Of a DNA stretch of 38,269 nucleotides, positions 1 through 7,978 are shown piece after piece. This stretch comes from JAVWMQ01 sp036637375. Lineage in GTDB: Bacteria; Bacillota; Clostridia; Peptostreptococcales; Anaerovoracaceae. The number at the start of each line of letters is the position of its first letter. Position 1 is the first letter of the stretch. A program made the position numbers and the translations under genes. Below the pieces are notes generated by a model. It saw only the letters and a program-made list of their open reading frames with translations. It did no database searches and was not told the DNA's origin. The stretch covers positions 1-38,269 of the forward strand of contig JAVWMQ010000015.1 in NCBI GenBank assembly GCA_036637375.1, given 5' to 3'.

Positions 1-76
1 TACATAAAAATAATGAAAAAATCAACTGTGAGGAAATAATATGTACTATTTTTCCACCCATAATAAATAATCAGAA

Positions 77-88
77 AATTGCGCAATT
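77..88. repeat. 12-bp perfect palindrome upstream of pepD
   Basis: AATTGCGCAATT is a perfect dyad about 60 bp before the pepD start. It could be an operator, but nothing else supports this, and no convincing promoter is visible in bases 1-147. The sequence before it is plain AT-rich DNA. Confidence 0.3.
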
Positions 89-147
89 GTGAAATTGGTG
101 AGAAAATTAATTACAACAAGAAATAGCAGAGAAGTTAAGGAGGTAAA

Positions 148-1587
148 ATGAAGAACGTATTAGATCATTCATTTGCTTTTGAAAAGCATTTTGAAGAAAT
201 GACAAGAATCCCACATGGATCCTACAATGAAAAACAGTATAGTGATTATATTGTTGAGTTTGCAAAAAAACATAACCTAGAGTGTAAGCAGTATGAAGTA
301 GGTAATGTAATTGTATATAAACCAGGAACTGTGGGTTATGAAAACAAAGAACCAGTTGTACTACAATCACATATGGATATGGTATGTGAAAAAGATATGG
401 ATAGTAATATTGATTTTGAAGTTGATCCGTTAGAACTTTACATTGAAGAGGGTTTTATAAAAGCGAAGGGGACAACTTTAGGTGCAGATAATGGAGTGGG
501 TGTTGCATATATGCTATCGATACTTGAAAGTAATGATATACCACATCCACCGCTAGAATGCATTTTTACAGTTCAAGAGGAAGTTGGATGTGGAGGTGCA
601 AAGGAAATTGACCCAGAAGACATACAAGGCAAAGTGATGATTGGGCTTGATGACTGTGGTGGGGTGACTACATATATTGCTAGTGCTGGTGGAATGACGA
701 TAACACTTAATAAGCAAATTGCAAATTGTCCTGTATGTGCGAATGATAACGGATTCAAACTTAATATAAGTGGACTACTAGGAGGACATTCTGGAACGGC
801 TATTCATAAAGAAAGGGGGAATAGTATAAAAGTTGCAGCGAGATTACTAATGAAACTTGGCAGTTTTGGTAGTGTTAAAATATCTTCGTTTGAGGGAGGT
901 CTAAAAGAAAATGTAATCCCTAAGTATTGTGAAGTATTATTTGTTTCGGAATTACAGCCAGAACAAGTTAGTGAAATAATCAATATAGAAACAGAAAGAA
1001 TCAAGAAAGAACTAGAATTTAGTGATAATGGTCTTGTGGTTAATGTAGAAACTTTCCAAATAGATGAAAGTTTAGATAGTGATGATTCAATCAAACTTAT
1101 TGAAATTTTGACTCTGCTACCTAATGGGTTGAAACATAGCAGCGTGGAGATTGAAGGATTATCGGTGGCATCTGAAAATATAGGCATAATAAAAGTTGCT
1201 GAAGGTAATGTTGAGATAGTTGCAAGTTTGAGAGGAGCCTTGGAATCGTATATTGATGAACTATATTCAGAATATGAAATTCTTGCAAAGCTGTTTGGCT
1301 TTGATATATATATCAATAGTCGTTATCCAGCGTGGGAGTATGTAAAACAATCAAAAACTAGAGAAATGCTCGTTGAGAAATATAAAGAAGTTACAGGAAA
1401 AGATCTTGATTTTATTGCAGTGCATGGTGGACTTGAATGTGGTTTTATCAAAGAAAAATTCCCTGAAATTGATATTGTAACATTAGGTCCATTGATTCTT
1501 GATGAACATACTACGGATGAATCGTTAAATATTTCATCATTTCATGAGATATTTGAAGTATTAAAGAAAATGTTAAAGGACTTTTAG
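148..1587 (+). CDS. pepD: M20 family aminoacyl-histidine dipeptidase (PepD-like)
   Basis: A 479-residue cytosolic metallopeptidase that cleaves dipeptides and releases free amino acids. The M20 metal-site motifs are visible: SHMDMV with H75 and D77, GADNGVG with D114, the general-base pair EE at 144-145, and a late LGPLILDEHTTDE segment with the last His ligand. Length matches the PepD/cytosol non-specific dipeptidase family. AAGGAGG at 137-143 lies 4 bases before the ATG, a short spacing but a clear site. The gene is followed 15 bases later by a transporter, and its position before amino acid fermentation genes suggests it feeds peptides into that pathway; this last point is inference. Confidence 0.9.
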   Translation: MKNVLDHSFAFEKHFEEMTRIPHGSYNEKQYSDYIVEFAKKHNLECKQYEVGNVIVYKPGTVGYENKEPVVLQSHMDMVCEKDMDSNIDFEVDPLELYIEEGFIKAKGTTLGADNGVGVAYMLSILESNDIPHPPLECIFTVQEEVGCGGAKEIDPEDIQGKVMIGLDDCGGVTTYIASAGGMTITLNKQIANCPVCANDNGFKLNISGLLGGHSGTAIHKERGNSIKVAARLLMKLGSFGSVKISSFEGGLKENVIPKYCEVLFVSELQPEQVSEIINIETERIKKELEFSDNGLVVNVETFQIDESLDSDDSIKLIEILTLLPNGLKHSSVEIEGLSVASENIGIIKVAEGNVEIVASLRGALESYIDELYSEYEILAKLFGFDIYINSRYPAWEYVKQSKTREMLVEKYKEVTGKDLDFIAVHGGLECGFIKEKFPEIDIVTLGPLILDEHTTDESLNISSFHEIFEVLKKMLKDF

Positions 1588-1602
1588 AGAGGAGAGGTTG
1601 TT

Positions 1603-2862
1603 ATGAATGATACAATCAAAAAATTTGATGGTTACAAGCAAGCGGCTTATGTTGCTTTTGTAACGTTATTAGTAGGTGCATGTTTTGGCTCGCTTAGTTT
1701 GTTGTTACCTTGTGTAGTAGAGAGGCTTGGAGTTACGTACAGTGAGGCGGGAATTCCATCTACTGTTGAAACGGTAGTATGCTTTATTGCTGGATTATTT
1801 GCGGGGAAATTCTTGATTAAATATCAAGCGAAACGTTGTGTGCTATTTTGTTGTATAGTTGCAGCAGCATTTGTGCCAGTATATGCTTATGCGCCATCGT
1901 TGATGATTATTAATTTGTATGAAGTTTTACTTGGTATAGCTATGGCGGTAGGATATTCTACCGGAATGAATGCGTTTTTAAGCAAGTGGTTTATTTCAAA
2001 ACGTGAAGTTATTGTAGGATATGCGCAAGCCTTTATTGGTTTTGGAGCAGCAATCGGAGCATTGGTTTTTGGACAACTTAATGAAAGTTATGGACTATTT
2101 GTTACTACAATTGTATTTTCTAGTACAGCAATCGTTGCACTTGTTGTTTATCTATTTTTAATTAGAGGACCAGAAGAAGTGAATCAAAAGCCTCTTGGTT
2201 GGGAAGAAGCAGAAAAGATCGCAAGTGAAGAAGGTGCTTCAGGAACTACAGAATATGGAGTTGGATTTGCTGGGGCAATTAAATCAGTGTCTTTTTATTT
2301 AATGCTAATTTCATGTTTGTTGTGGGGGCTTTCAATGATTCTATTCCCTTACTTTGCATCAGTATTACAAGAAGGTGGAATGGGAGCGCTAAGTAGTTCG
2401 AGATTCCAATCTTTTGGACAGGTTTGCTTAGCTATATTCTGCATTTTTATTGGTAATATGACTAGTAAATTTGGAACAAAGTCTTATGTTTTATTATCTT
2501 TTGGTAGTTGTATTGTGGGTGTTGCGGCACTAGGCATATGGTGTAATACTGGAGCAACAATATTAGTTTATGTAGCAGCTTTCTTTATGGGCAGTGGGTA
2601 TTGTGTAGGAACAACATATGGTCCAATGTTAACAACAAAACTATTTGGTACTAAAGAATATGAAAAGATAATTCCAATTGTATTTGGAATGCGTTGCATT
2701 GGTTTAGGATTTGGTATTTTAATTGTACCAGTTGTTGCTGAAAAAACAGGTAGCTGGGCTAATGGTTGTTGGGCTGCTTTGGCTATGCTTGTTGCAGGTA
2801 TAATTTTGGGGTATATTGCAGTAATATTATCACCACTAAAAAAAGAATTGAAAAGTAATTAA
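1603..2862 (+). CDS. MFS transporter, OxlT-like
   Basis: A 419-residue integral membrane carrier with about 12 hydrophobic segments arranged 6+6, separated by a charged central loop near residues 190-225 (RGPEEVNQKPLGWEEAEKIA). The N-terminal half has the pattern of the oxalate/formate antiporter-like MFS branch, whose members mostly move mono- and dicarboxylates. A purine-rich GAGAGGAGAGG stretch precedes the ATG. It lies 15 bp after pepD, so the two are probably cotranscribed. Given the nearby 2-hydroxyacid and enoyl-CoA chemistry it might export the fermentation acid or move an oxo/hydroxy acid; the substrate cannot be read from sequence. Confidence 0.8.
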   Translation: MNDTIKKFDGYKQAAYVAFVTLLVGACFGSLSLLLPCVVERLGVTYSEAGIPSTVETVVCFIAGLFAGKFLIKYQAKRCVLFCCIVAAAFVPVYAYAPSLMIINLYEVLLGIAMAVGYSTGMNAFLSKWFISKREVIVGYAQAFIGFGAAIGALVFGQLNESYGLFVTTIVFSSTAIVALVVYLFLIRGPEEVNQKPLGWEEAEKIASEEGASGTTEYGVGFAGAIKSVSFYLMLISCLLWGLSMILFPYFASVLQEGGMGALSSSRFQSFGQVCLAIFCIFIGNMTSKFGTKSYVLLSFGSCIVGVAALGIWCNTGATILVYVAAFFMGSGYCVGTTYGPMLTTKLFGTKEYEKIIPIVFGMRCIGLGFGILIVPVVAEKTGSWANGCWAALAMLVAGIILGYIAVILSPLKKELKSN

Positions 2863-2884
2863 TAACAGTTTCATATACGGTTGA

Positions 2885-2935
2885 GTCGCATATAAGATAA
2901 TATGTGTTTACCAGAGATGTTATCTTATTTGCGAC
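2885..2935. repeat. Inverted repeat, 16-bp arms with one mismatch
   Basis: Arms 2885-2900 and 2920-2935 (GTCGCATATAAGATAA against its near-complement) flank a 19-base loop in the gap between the MFS and NSS transporter genes. No T-tract follows, so it is not a standard intrinsic terminator. A weak promoter-like pair (TTCATA 2870-2875, TAAGAT 2893-2898, 17-bp spacer) overlaps the left arm, so it may be an operator or an RNA stem in the leader of the transporter mRNA. Confidence 0.5.
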
Positions 2936-2972
2936 ATAAATAATAGGAAGCTGCAATCAGTAAGGAGAGGAA

Positions 2973-4334
2973 ATGGAAACGAATAGAGGCTTTAATACGA
3001 GAATTGGATATATTTTGAGTATGGCTGGATTCTGCATTGGCATTGGGAATATGTGGAAATTCCCATATATGGTTGGAGCTAATGGGGGTGGAGTTTTCCT
3101 ACTATGTTACACTGCAATCGTTCTGCTTGTAGGAATTCCATTATTTATTATTGAAGTGCAGCTAGGGCGCTCATCAGGATTATCTGGAATAAGTGGTATG
3201 GAAAAATTAGAAGGTAAAAAAAATCACTGGTGTTTAATTGGTTGGATTGGATTTATCACGGTTTTTCTTATTGGATCATATCTTATAACGATAATTGGAG
3301 GTTGGAATCTTGGGTATATTTTTAAAATAGCTAGTGGAAGTTTGGAAACATTAGGAGCGGATGAAATTGCCAAAACTTTCTATGAATTTTCAGGAAGTGG
3401 AAAATGTATAATGTTTACAGGGGCGTCAACAATTTTGGTATGGCTTATTATGAATACGGGAGCAAAAGATGCTGTCGAAAAAGTATGTACATATGTAATG
3501 CCATTGTTATTATTAATGTTAGTTGCCCTTGCAATTTACGCAAACACACTACCAGGATCTAGAGAAGGTTTGATATGGTATTTGAAACCAAACTTTTCTG
3601 CAATTAACCTTAATGTGATTCAGGCGGCCGCAATGCAATCGTTTTATTCTATAGGTGTTGGTATGTGCTGTGGATTTGTATACGGTAGCTATATAGGCGA
3701 GGAATCAAATTTAATCGGCGATACAATTGGAGTGGCACTATTAGATACTGGCGTGGCTATATTGGCAGGTTTGGTATTAACACCAGCATTGTTTGCTTAT
3801 GATATTGACCCAACAACAGGTGCGCCACTAATTTTCATAACATTGCCTCACATGTTTAATGCAATGGGACCTGTAGTAGGAAAAGTTTTTGGCATATCTT
3901 TTATGTTTGCAGTTTTCATCGCAGGAATTACTTCCTGGATCGGTATATTGGAAGCCTGTGAAGCGAATTTAATAGATAAATATAAGTGGAGCAGGAAAAA
4001 AACTAACGCGATTGTTTGTTTTGCAATGTTTATATCCTCTATTCTAATGACGGCATCAAAAGGCAATGGCATGTTATCAAATATTAGAATTGGTAAATGG
4101 GATATTTTCGATTTTGCTGATTTCATTGCAAGCTCAATAGGGCTTACGATAGGTGCGATGTTATTGCTTGCGTATGTAGTGATACATTGGGGCTTTGATA
4201 AATTTAGAAACGAAATAAATAAAGGCGCTGGTAAAATACGAATTTACTCGTGGATGAAAGCCTATTATTGTTATGTGTTGCCAGTAATATTGCTAATTAT
4301 TTGCTATGGAATAATTGACTCATATATAGGATGA
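2973..4334 (+). CDS. Sodium-dependent amino acid symporter (NSS/SNF family)
   Basis: A 453-residue LeuT-fold transporter. The family signature is plain near the N terminus: GFCIGIGNMWKFPYMVG followed by NGGGVF, the unwound helix that binds substrate and sodium. About 11-12 hydrophobic segments follow, the usual size of bacterial NSS proteins. Members import leucine, tryptophan, tyrosine or other neutral amino acids with sodium. A GGAGAGG site precedes the ATG. It stands about 110 bp after the MFS gene and just upstream of the sigma-54 regulator, so it is a good candidate importer of the amino acid fermented by the downstream operon. The substrate is not certain. Confidence 0.9.
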   Translation: METNRGFNTRIGYILSMAGFCIGIGNMWKFPYMVGANGGGVFLLCYTAIVLLVGIPLFIIEVQLGRSSGLSGISGMEKLEGKKNHWCLIGWIGFITVFLIGSYLITIIGGWNLGYIFKIASGSLETLGADEIAKTFYEFSGSGKCIMFTGASTILVWLIMNTGAKDAVEKVCTYVMPLLLLMLVALAIYANTLPGSREGLIWYLKPNFSAINLNVIQAAAMQSFYSIGVGMCCGFVYGSYIGEESNLIGDTIGVALLDTGVAILAGLVLTPALFAYDIDPTTGAPLIFITLPHMFNAMGPVVGKVFGISFMFAVFIAGITSWIGILEACEANLIDKYKWSRKKTNAIVCFAMFISSILMTASKGNGMLSNIRIGKWDIFDFADFIASSIGLTIGAMLLLAYVVIHWGFDKFRNEINKGAGKIRIYSWMKAYYCYVLPVILLIICYGIIDSYIG

Positions 4335-4400
4335 ACTGTGGTTACATATCTATATTAAGAGTTGGGAAAAAGAGTTTAAGGTATTGGCTAGTTGTTAAAA

Positions 4401-4497
4401 TAAAAACCATTAATTTGATATGATACTTCCTAAGTAGACAAGGTAATAACCAAATCTACTTAGGAAGTATCATATCGTTTTATTTTAATGGTTTTTA
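4401..4497. repeat. 97-nt long inverted repeat, possible bidirectional terminator or MITE-like element
   Basis: Inner arms 4417-4438 and 4455-4476 are a perfect 22-bp inverted repeat around a 16-base loop. Outer arms 4401-4413 and 4485-4497 (TAAAAACCATTAA and its complement) match perfectly over 13 bp. Between inner and outer arms the right side has extra bases (about 8 against 3), so the stem would have an internal bulge. T-rich DNA follows the stem on both strands, consistent with a terminator working both ways, but the stem is far longer than usual. No clear target-site duplication is visible. Confidence 0.6.
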
Positions 4498-4604
4498 ATT
4501 GTTTAGACAATTAACCCACATGTGTTTAACAAACAAAATAACTGAATATTTTTAAGTGCCACACAATAAATTGAAGTGACAAACCATAAAAAATCCCTGA
4601 TTTT

Positions 4605-4634
4605 CTGTTAAAAATTCTACAAATGTGCTAGAAT
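4605..4634 (+). promoter_or_regulatory. Extended -10 promoter for the sigma-54 regulator
   Basis: TGCTAGAAT (-10 at 4629-4634 with a TGN extension) lies about 38 bases before the regulator ATG. The -35 position holds only a weak CTGTTA match (4605-4610). This is a vegetative promoter, as expected for an enhancer-binding regulator. Confidence 0.45.
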
Positions 4635-4672
4635 ACAAGCTAAGAATATAGTAATGACTGGGAGTGTGTTAT

Positions 4673-6361
4673 ATGGATAAGATAACTTTACAAACATTAA
4701 TAAGTAATATTGGAACACCAGCCTTTGTGTCTGACATAGAAGGCACTGTTTTGATGAAAAACAAATATATGAAATTTATTTGCAAGCAGCTTTCTGCAAG
4801 TGAATTTAAAAGACCAGAAGACTTACCATTAGTTTTTGGTGAGGAGAAAAACGATGATGTAATAGCTTTTTCGGTAGATGGGCTAAATCAATCTGGGTTT
4901 AGGTACAAAGTTAAAATTAACAGTGGAGATGAATTGTTTCTATACATTTTCGACAAGGCAGTTGCCACAGATAGAATGGTTACAAATGTAATGGAACATA
5001 TTGATGAAATTGTTGTTATATTTAACAAAGATGGAGTAATAGAACGTATGAATAGTTTGTGCGATCAAATACTTCCTTTTAAGAGAAAAGATGTGATTGG
5101 CAAAAACATTATGCAGTTAGTTGAAAAAAAGATAGTAGATGATCCAATAATGATAAAGCTAATTGAAACAAAGAAAAAAATATACAAGGATATTACATAT
5201 CCAAACGGCAAGATAATATCCTACACTGCAATTCCTATCTTTGGCAGCGAAGGAAACTTTAGAGGAGGCGTGCTTACAGGTAGGGACATATCCAGAATTG
5301 TAGGGCTTGCCAAAAATGCAGGGAGTGAAGACTCAAAGGATATTGAGTATATAAGTGTTAGTAAGGCGATTGAAGATATCAAAAAGATTATTGCGAGAGT
5401 AGCGCCATCAGAGGCATCTGTATTTATTATTGGTGAATCTGGTGTAGGTAAGGAAATTATAACGAGAAGTATTTGGAGTCAAAGTTTGCGTAGAGATGAA
5501 CCTTTTGTAGCTATAAACTGTGCATCTATTCCAAGCGAGCTTATTGAATCAGAACTTTTTGGATATGAAAAAGGTGCATTTACAGGTGCCAACAAAGAAG
5601 GCAAGATTGGACTTATTGAAGCTGCCAATGGTGGTACATTATTCCTTGATGAAATAGGAGAACTTCCACTTGAAACTCAAAAGAAACTACTTAGAGTTTT
5701 GCAAGAAAACAGCATTATGAGAATTGGTGGAATAGAACAAAAAAAGGTTGATGTAAGATTTATAAGTGCAACAAACAAGACTCTAAAGGAACTACAAGAC
5801 CCAGCAGTATTTAGACAAGATCTTTTTTACAGGCTAAGTGTAATTCCAATTACAGTGCCACCGCTTAGGGAACGTAGAGACGATGTTTTACCTATATGCA
5901 ACTATTATATTAAACATTTTAATGAAAAGTATAACAGGCAGATTAAGTTATCAAAGGAAGCTGAAACCATATTAATTAATAATAAGTGGCTTGGGAATAT
6001 TAGAGAACTTAAAAATGTAATGGAAAGACTAGTGATTCTTTCGGCGCAAGATAATATTTATGCAGATCAAATTGAGAGAATGGTAGGGCTTGACTCTATA
6101 AACAGTGTTGTTGATATAAAGAAAACTACAAATATTCAAGATGATAGACAAGATGTTAATGGTAATGTGGATTCAAAAATTGTGGTTAATGAATTAATGA
6201 CAATCGAAGAAGCGCATAAAATTGTTGAACAGGAAATAATACAAGCGGCAGTTTTGAAATATGGTAATGTAACTAGAGCAGCAGAGGCTGTAGGTATTAA
6301 CGCATCAACTATTTATAGAAAAGTTAAAAGCGGATTTATTCAGCTTGATAATAAGAATTAG
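4673..6361 (+). CDS. Sigma-54-dependent PAS-domain transcriptional activator
   Basis: A 562-residue enhancer-binding protein that hydrolyses ATP to remodel sigma-54 RNA polymerase. In order: a PAS-like N-terminal segment (about 5-95), a second PAS (about 103-205), an AAA+ core with Walker A GESGVGKE at 254-261, the sigma-54 contact loop GAFTGA at 301-306 and Walker B GTLFLDE at 321-327, then a Fis-type helix-turn-helix at about 532-553. The core is intact, so it should be active. A GTG nine bases upstream is possible, but TGGGAG at 4659-4664 fits the ATG at 4673 better. The first consensus -24/-12 promoter lies 258 bases beyond its stop, so its target is very likely the hadA operon. No receiver domain is present; a small molecule sensed by PAS is the likely input. 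Confidence 0.93.
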   Translation: MDKITLQTLISNIGTPAFVSDIEGTVLMKNKYMKFICKQLSASEFKRPEDLPLVFGEEKNDDVIAFSVDGLNQSGFRYKVKINSGDELFLYIFDKAVATDRMVTNVMEHIDEIVVIFNKDGVIERMNSLCDQILPFKRKDVIGKNIMQLVEKKIVDDPIMIKLIETKKKIYKDITYPNGKIISYTAIPIFGSEGNFRGGVLTGRDISRIVGLAKNAGSEDSKDIEYISVSKAIEDIKKIIARVAPSEASVFIIGESGVGKEIITRSIWSQSLRRDEPFVAINCASIPSELIESELFGYEKGAFTGANKEGKIGLIEAANGGTLFLDEIGELPLETQKKLLRVLQENSIMRIGGIEQKKVDVRFISATNKTLKELQDPAVFRQDLFYRLSVIPITVPPLRERRDDVLPICNYYIKHFNEKYNRQIKLSKEAETILINNKWLGNIRELKNVMERLVILSAQDNIYADQIERMVGLDSINSVVDIKKTTNIQDDRQDVNGNVDSKIVVNELMTIEEAHKIVEQEIIQAAVLKYGNVTRAAEAVGINASTIYRKVKSGFIQLDNKN

Positions 6362-6373
6362 GATAATTAAATG

Positions 6374-6459
6374 GTTTGCAAGTTGCAAGAATAATGTAAT
6401 TTGCAAACTGTTTTAATCTAAAAGTGTTGCATAATGCGAAAAACTTGCATAATGCGAAA
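6374..6459. promoter_or_regulatory. Putative upstream activator sequences (TTGCA array)
   Basis: Five TTGCA cores start at 6376, 6383, 6401, 6427 and 6445. The last two belong to an exact 15-bp direct repeat, TTGCATAATGCGAAA, at 6427-6441 and 6445-6459, whose centres are 18 bp apart; each copy is itself a near-palindrome. The first and third cores form an inverted pair, GTTTGCAA (6374-6381) and TTGCAAAC (6401-6408). They lie about 160-245 bp before the -24 box, a usual distance for enhancer sites of sigma-54 activators. Confidence 0.7.
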
Positions 6460-6618
6460 GGAAAATAAGGGGTTTTGTTTATAAAAAAACGATTTTTACT
6501 AATATTAATCTCTTCTTATTTTTTTTCTAAAAATAATTGATAATTAATTTTGTCAAAAAGGTTGAAAACAATGGATTCGTATTTTTTTTAATTTTAAATG
6601 TTAAAAAAATATCAATTT

Positions 6619-6634
6619 TGGCACGGAGCTTGCT
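6619..6634 (+). promoter_or_regulatory. Sigma-54 (-24/-12) promoter of the hadA operon
   Basis: TGGCACGGAGCTTGCT matches the consensus TGGCAC-N5-TTGCW at every defined base. Transcription should begin about 12 bases after the GC of the -12 element, near 6645. With an intact sigma-54 activator encoded directly upstream, the assignment is strong. Confidence 0.93.
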
Positions 6635-6730
6635 TTATATATACTCGTAAAAGAAAAATTGAATCTTTTATTTGTAAAATAAAACTAATAAAATTGAACT
6701 TTATAAGAGTATTGTAGGAGGTACGACGAA

Positions 6731-7942
6731 ATGGCAAAAAGCGGATTACCATTGGAAGGAATAAGAGTAATTGAGTATGCAAACTATGTAGCAGCACCTG
6801 TAACAGGTAGACTACTAGCTGACTGGGGCGCAGAGGTTATTAAAATTGAACCAAAATCAGGAGACTCAATGCGTTATGTAGGAATGCAGTGGAATTTCCC
6901 AATTGATGAACTTGAAAATCCATTATTTGAAATCGAAAACTCAGGTAAGAGAGATATTCTAATTGATACAAATACTGAAGAAGGTATTGAATTAGTATTC
7001 AAGTTACTTGATTCTGCTGATATATTTTTAACAAATACAAGACAAAAAGCACTAGACAAAAGCGGCTTGAACTATGAAGCAGTTAAGGCTAGAGCTCCAC
7101 ATATTATATATGGACATCTTTTAGGATATGGAGATAATGGTCCAGCAAAAGATAATCCAGCATTTGACTACACAGCATATTTCGCAAGAGGCGGAGTTGC
7201 TCTTGGTCTAATGGAAAAGGGAACTTCACCTTGTAACCCAGTTGCGGGTCTTGGTGACCATGCGGCAGGTATGAGTTTGGCTGCAGGAATTCTAGCTGCA
7301 CTAAACAAACAAAAAGAAACTGGACTTGGTGAAAGAGTAACTGTTTCTCTATTCCATACAGCAGTATTTGGAATGGGTATTATGGTATCAGCAGCTAAAT
7401 ATGATTACCAAATGCCAATTACTCGTCGTCAGCCACCAAATCCACTTAACACAACTTATGAGTGTGCAGATGGTGCGTGGGTACAGCTTGCATTCTTCCA
7501 GTATGACAAGTGGTTCCCAGGATTCTGCGATATTGTAATAGAAAGACCTGATCTAAAAGGATCTAAATATAGCACAATGAAGAGTGCAGTTTTACACACA
7601 GAAGAATTTGTAATCATGATGGAAGAAGAATTTATCAAAAGACCATTTGCAGAATGGGCTGAAAGATTACAAAAAGCAGGTATTCCATACGAAAAACTTG
7701 CAACACCAAGTGATGTGTTAAACGATGAACAGTGTTGGGCAAATGACTACCTAATTAGACATACTTATGAAAATGGTAATGAAGGTGTAATTTACAACAC
7801 TCCAGTAATGTTTACAGAAAATCCAAGAGGAGAATATGTAAGAGCTCCAAAGATGGGCGAACACACTGAAGAAATCCTAGAAGAAATGGGACTATCAGCA
7901 GAAGAAATTGAAAACTTAAAGAACAGCGAAATTATTAAATAA
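6731..7942 (+). CDS. hadA: CaiB/BaiF (class III) CoA-transferase, 2-hydroxyacyl-CoA forming (HadA-like)
   Basis: A 403-residue family III CoA-transferase that moves CoA from an enoyl- or acyl-CoA to the (R)-2-hydroxy acid, priming it for dehydration. The N-terminal Rossmann half (RVIEYANYVAAPVTGRLLADWGAEVIKIE) and the GLGDHAAGM segment are typical; D176 in that segment is the expected catalytic aspartate that forms the CoA-acyl anhydride. Length equals HadA/FldA. AGGAGG at 6716-6721 precedes the ATG. It is the first gene after the sigma-54 promoter and is followed by both dehydratase subunits, so the role is well supported. The best guess is 2-hydroxyisocaproate (leucine); an aromatic substrate (FldA type) is not excluded. 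Confidence 0.9.
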   Translation: MAKSGLPLEGIRVIEYANYVAAPVTGRLLADWGAEVIKIEPKSGDSMRYVGMQWNFPIDELENPLFEIENSGKRDILIDTNTEEGIELVFKLLDSADIFLTNTRQKALDKSGLNYEAVKARAPHIIYGHLLGYGDNGPAKDNPAFDYTAYFARGGVALGLMEKGTSPCNPVAGLGDHAAGMSLAAGILAALNKQKETGLGERVTVSLFHTAVFGMGIMVSAAKYDYQMPITRRQPPNPLNTTYECADGAWVQLAFFQYDKWFPGFCDIVIERPDLKGSKYSTMKSAVLHTEEFVIMMEEEFIKRPFAEWAERLQKAGIPYEKLATPSDVLNDEQCWANDYLIRHTYENGNEGVIYNTPVMFTENPRGEYVRAPKMGEHTEEILEEMGLSAEEIENLKNSEIIK

Positions 7943-7978
7943 TTCAAAGATACGGTTTTTATAAATAGGAGGATGGAA

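Larger units (their letters stand above)
4335..4672. other. Intergenic region with long inverted repeat and regulator promoter
   Basis: This 338-base gap holds the 97-nt inverted repeat at 4401-4497, a small ATTGT/ACAAT hairpin at 4498-4511, and an extended -10 promoter just before the regulator gene. No open reading frame with a ribosome binding site was seen. Confidence 0.6.
6362..6730. other. 369-bp regulatory intergenic region
   Basis: Holds the putative activator-binding array (6374-6459), about 150 bp of very AT-rich DNA without genes, the -24/-12 promoter (6619-6634) and an untranslated leader of about 85 bases ending in AGGAGG (6716-6721). The layout is that of a sigma-54 control region where distant activator sites are looped to the promoter. 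Confidence 0.8.

Noticed and set aside
1..147. Promoter for pepD
   Set aside because: Only a poor TTGCGC/GAAAAT pair could be found, too weak to report as a feature.
804..1316. 170-aa reading frame on the minus strand inside pepD
   Set aside because: It lies entirely opposite a gene with intact M20 motifs, shows low-complexity Ser/Ile-rich composition, has no good ribosome binding site and resembles no family.
3733..3752. TGGCAC inside the NSS transporter gene as a sigma-54 promoter
   Set aside because: The -12 element is missing (GATAC instead of TTGCW) and it is within coding sequence.
4553..4575. Minus-strand TGGCAC as a second sigma-54 promoter
   Set aside because: The bases at the -12 position do not give TTGC; only half of the consensus is present.
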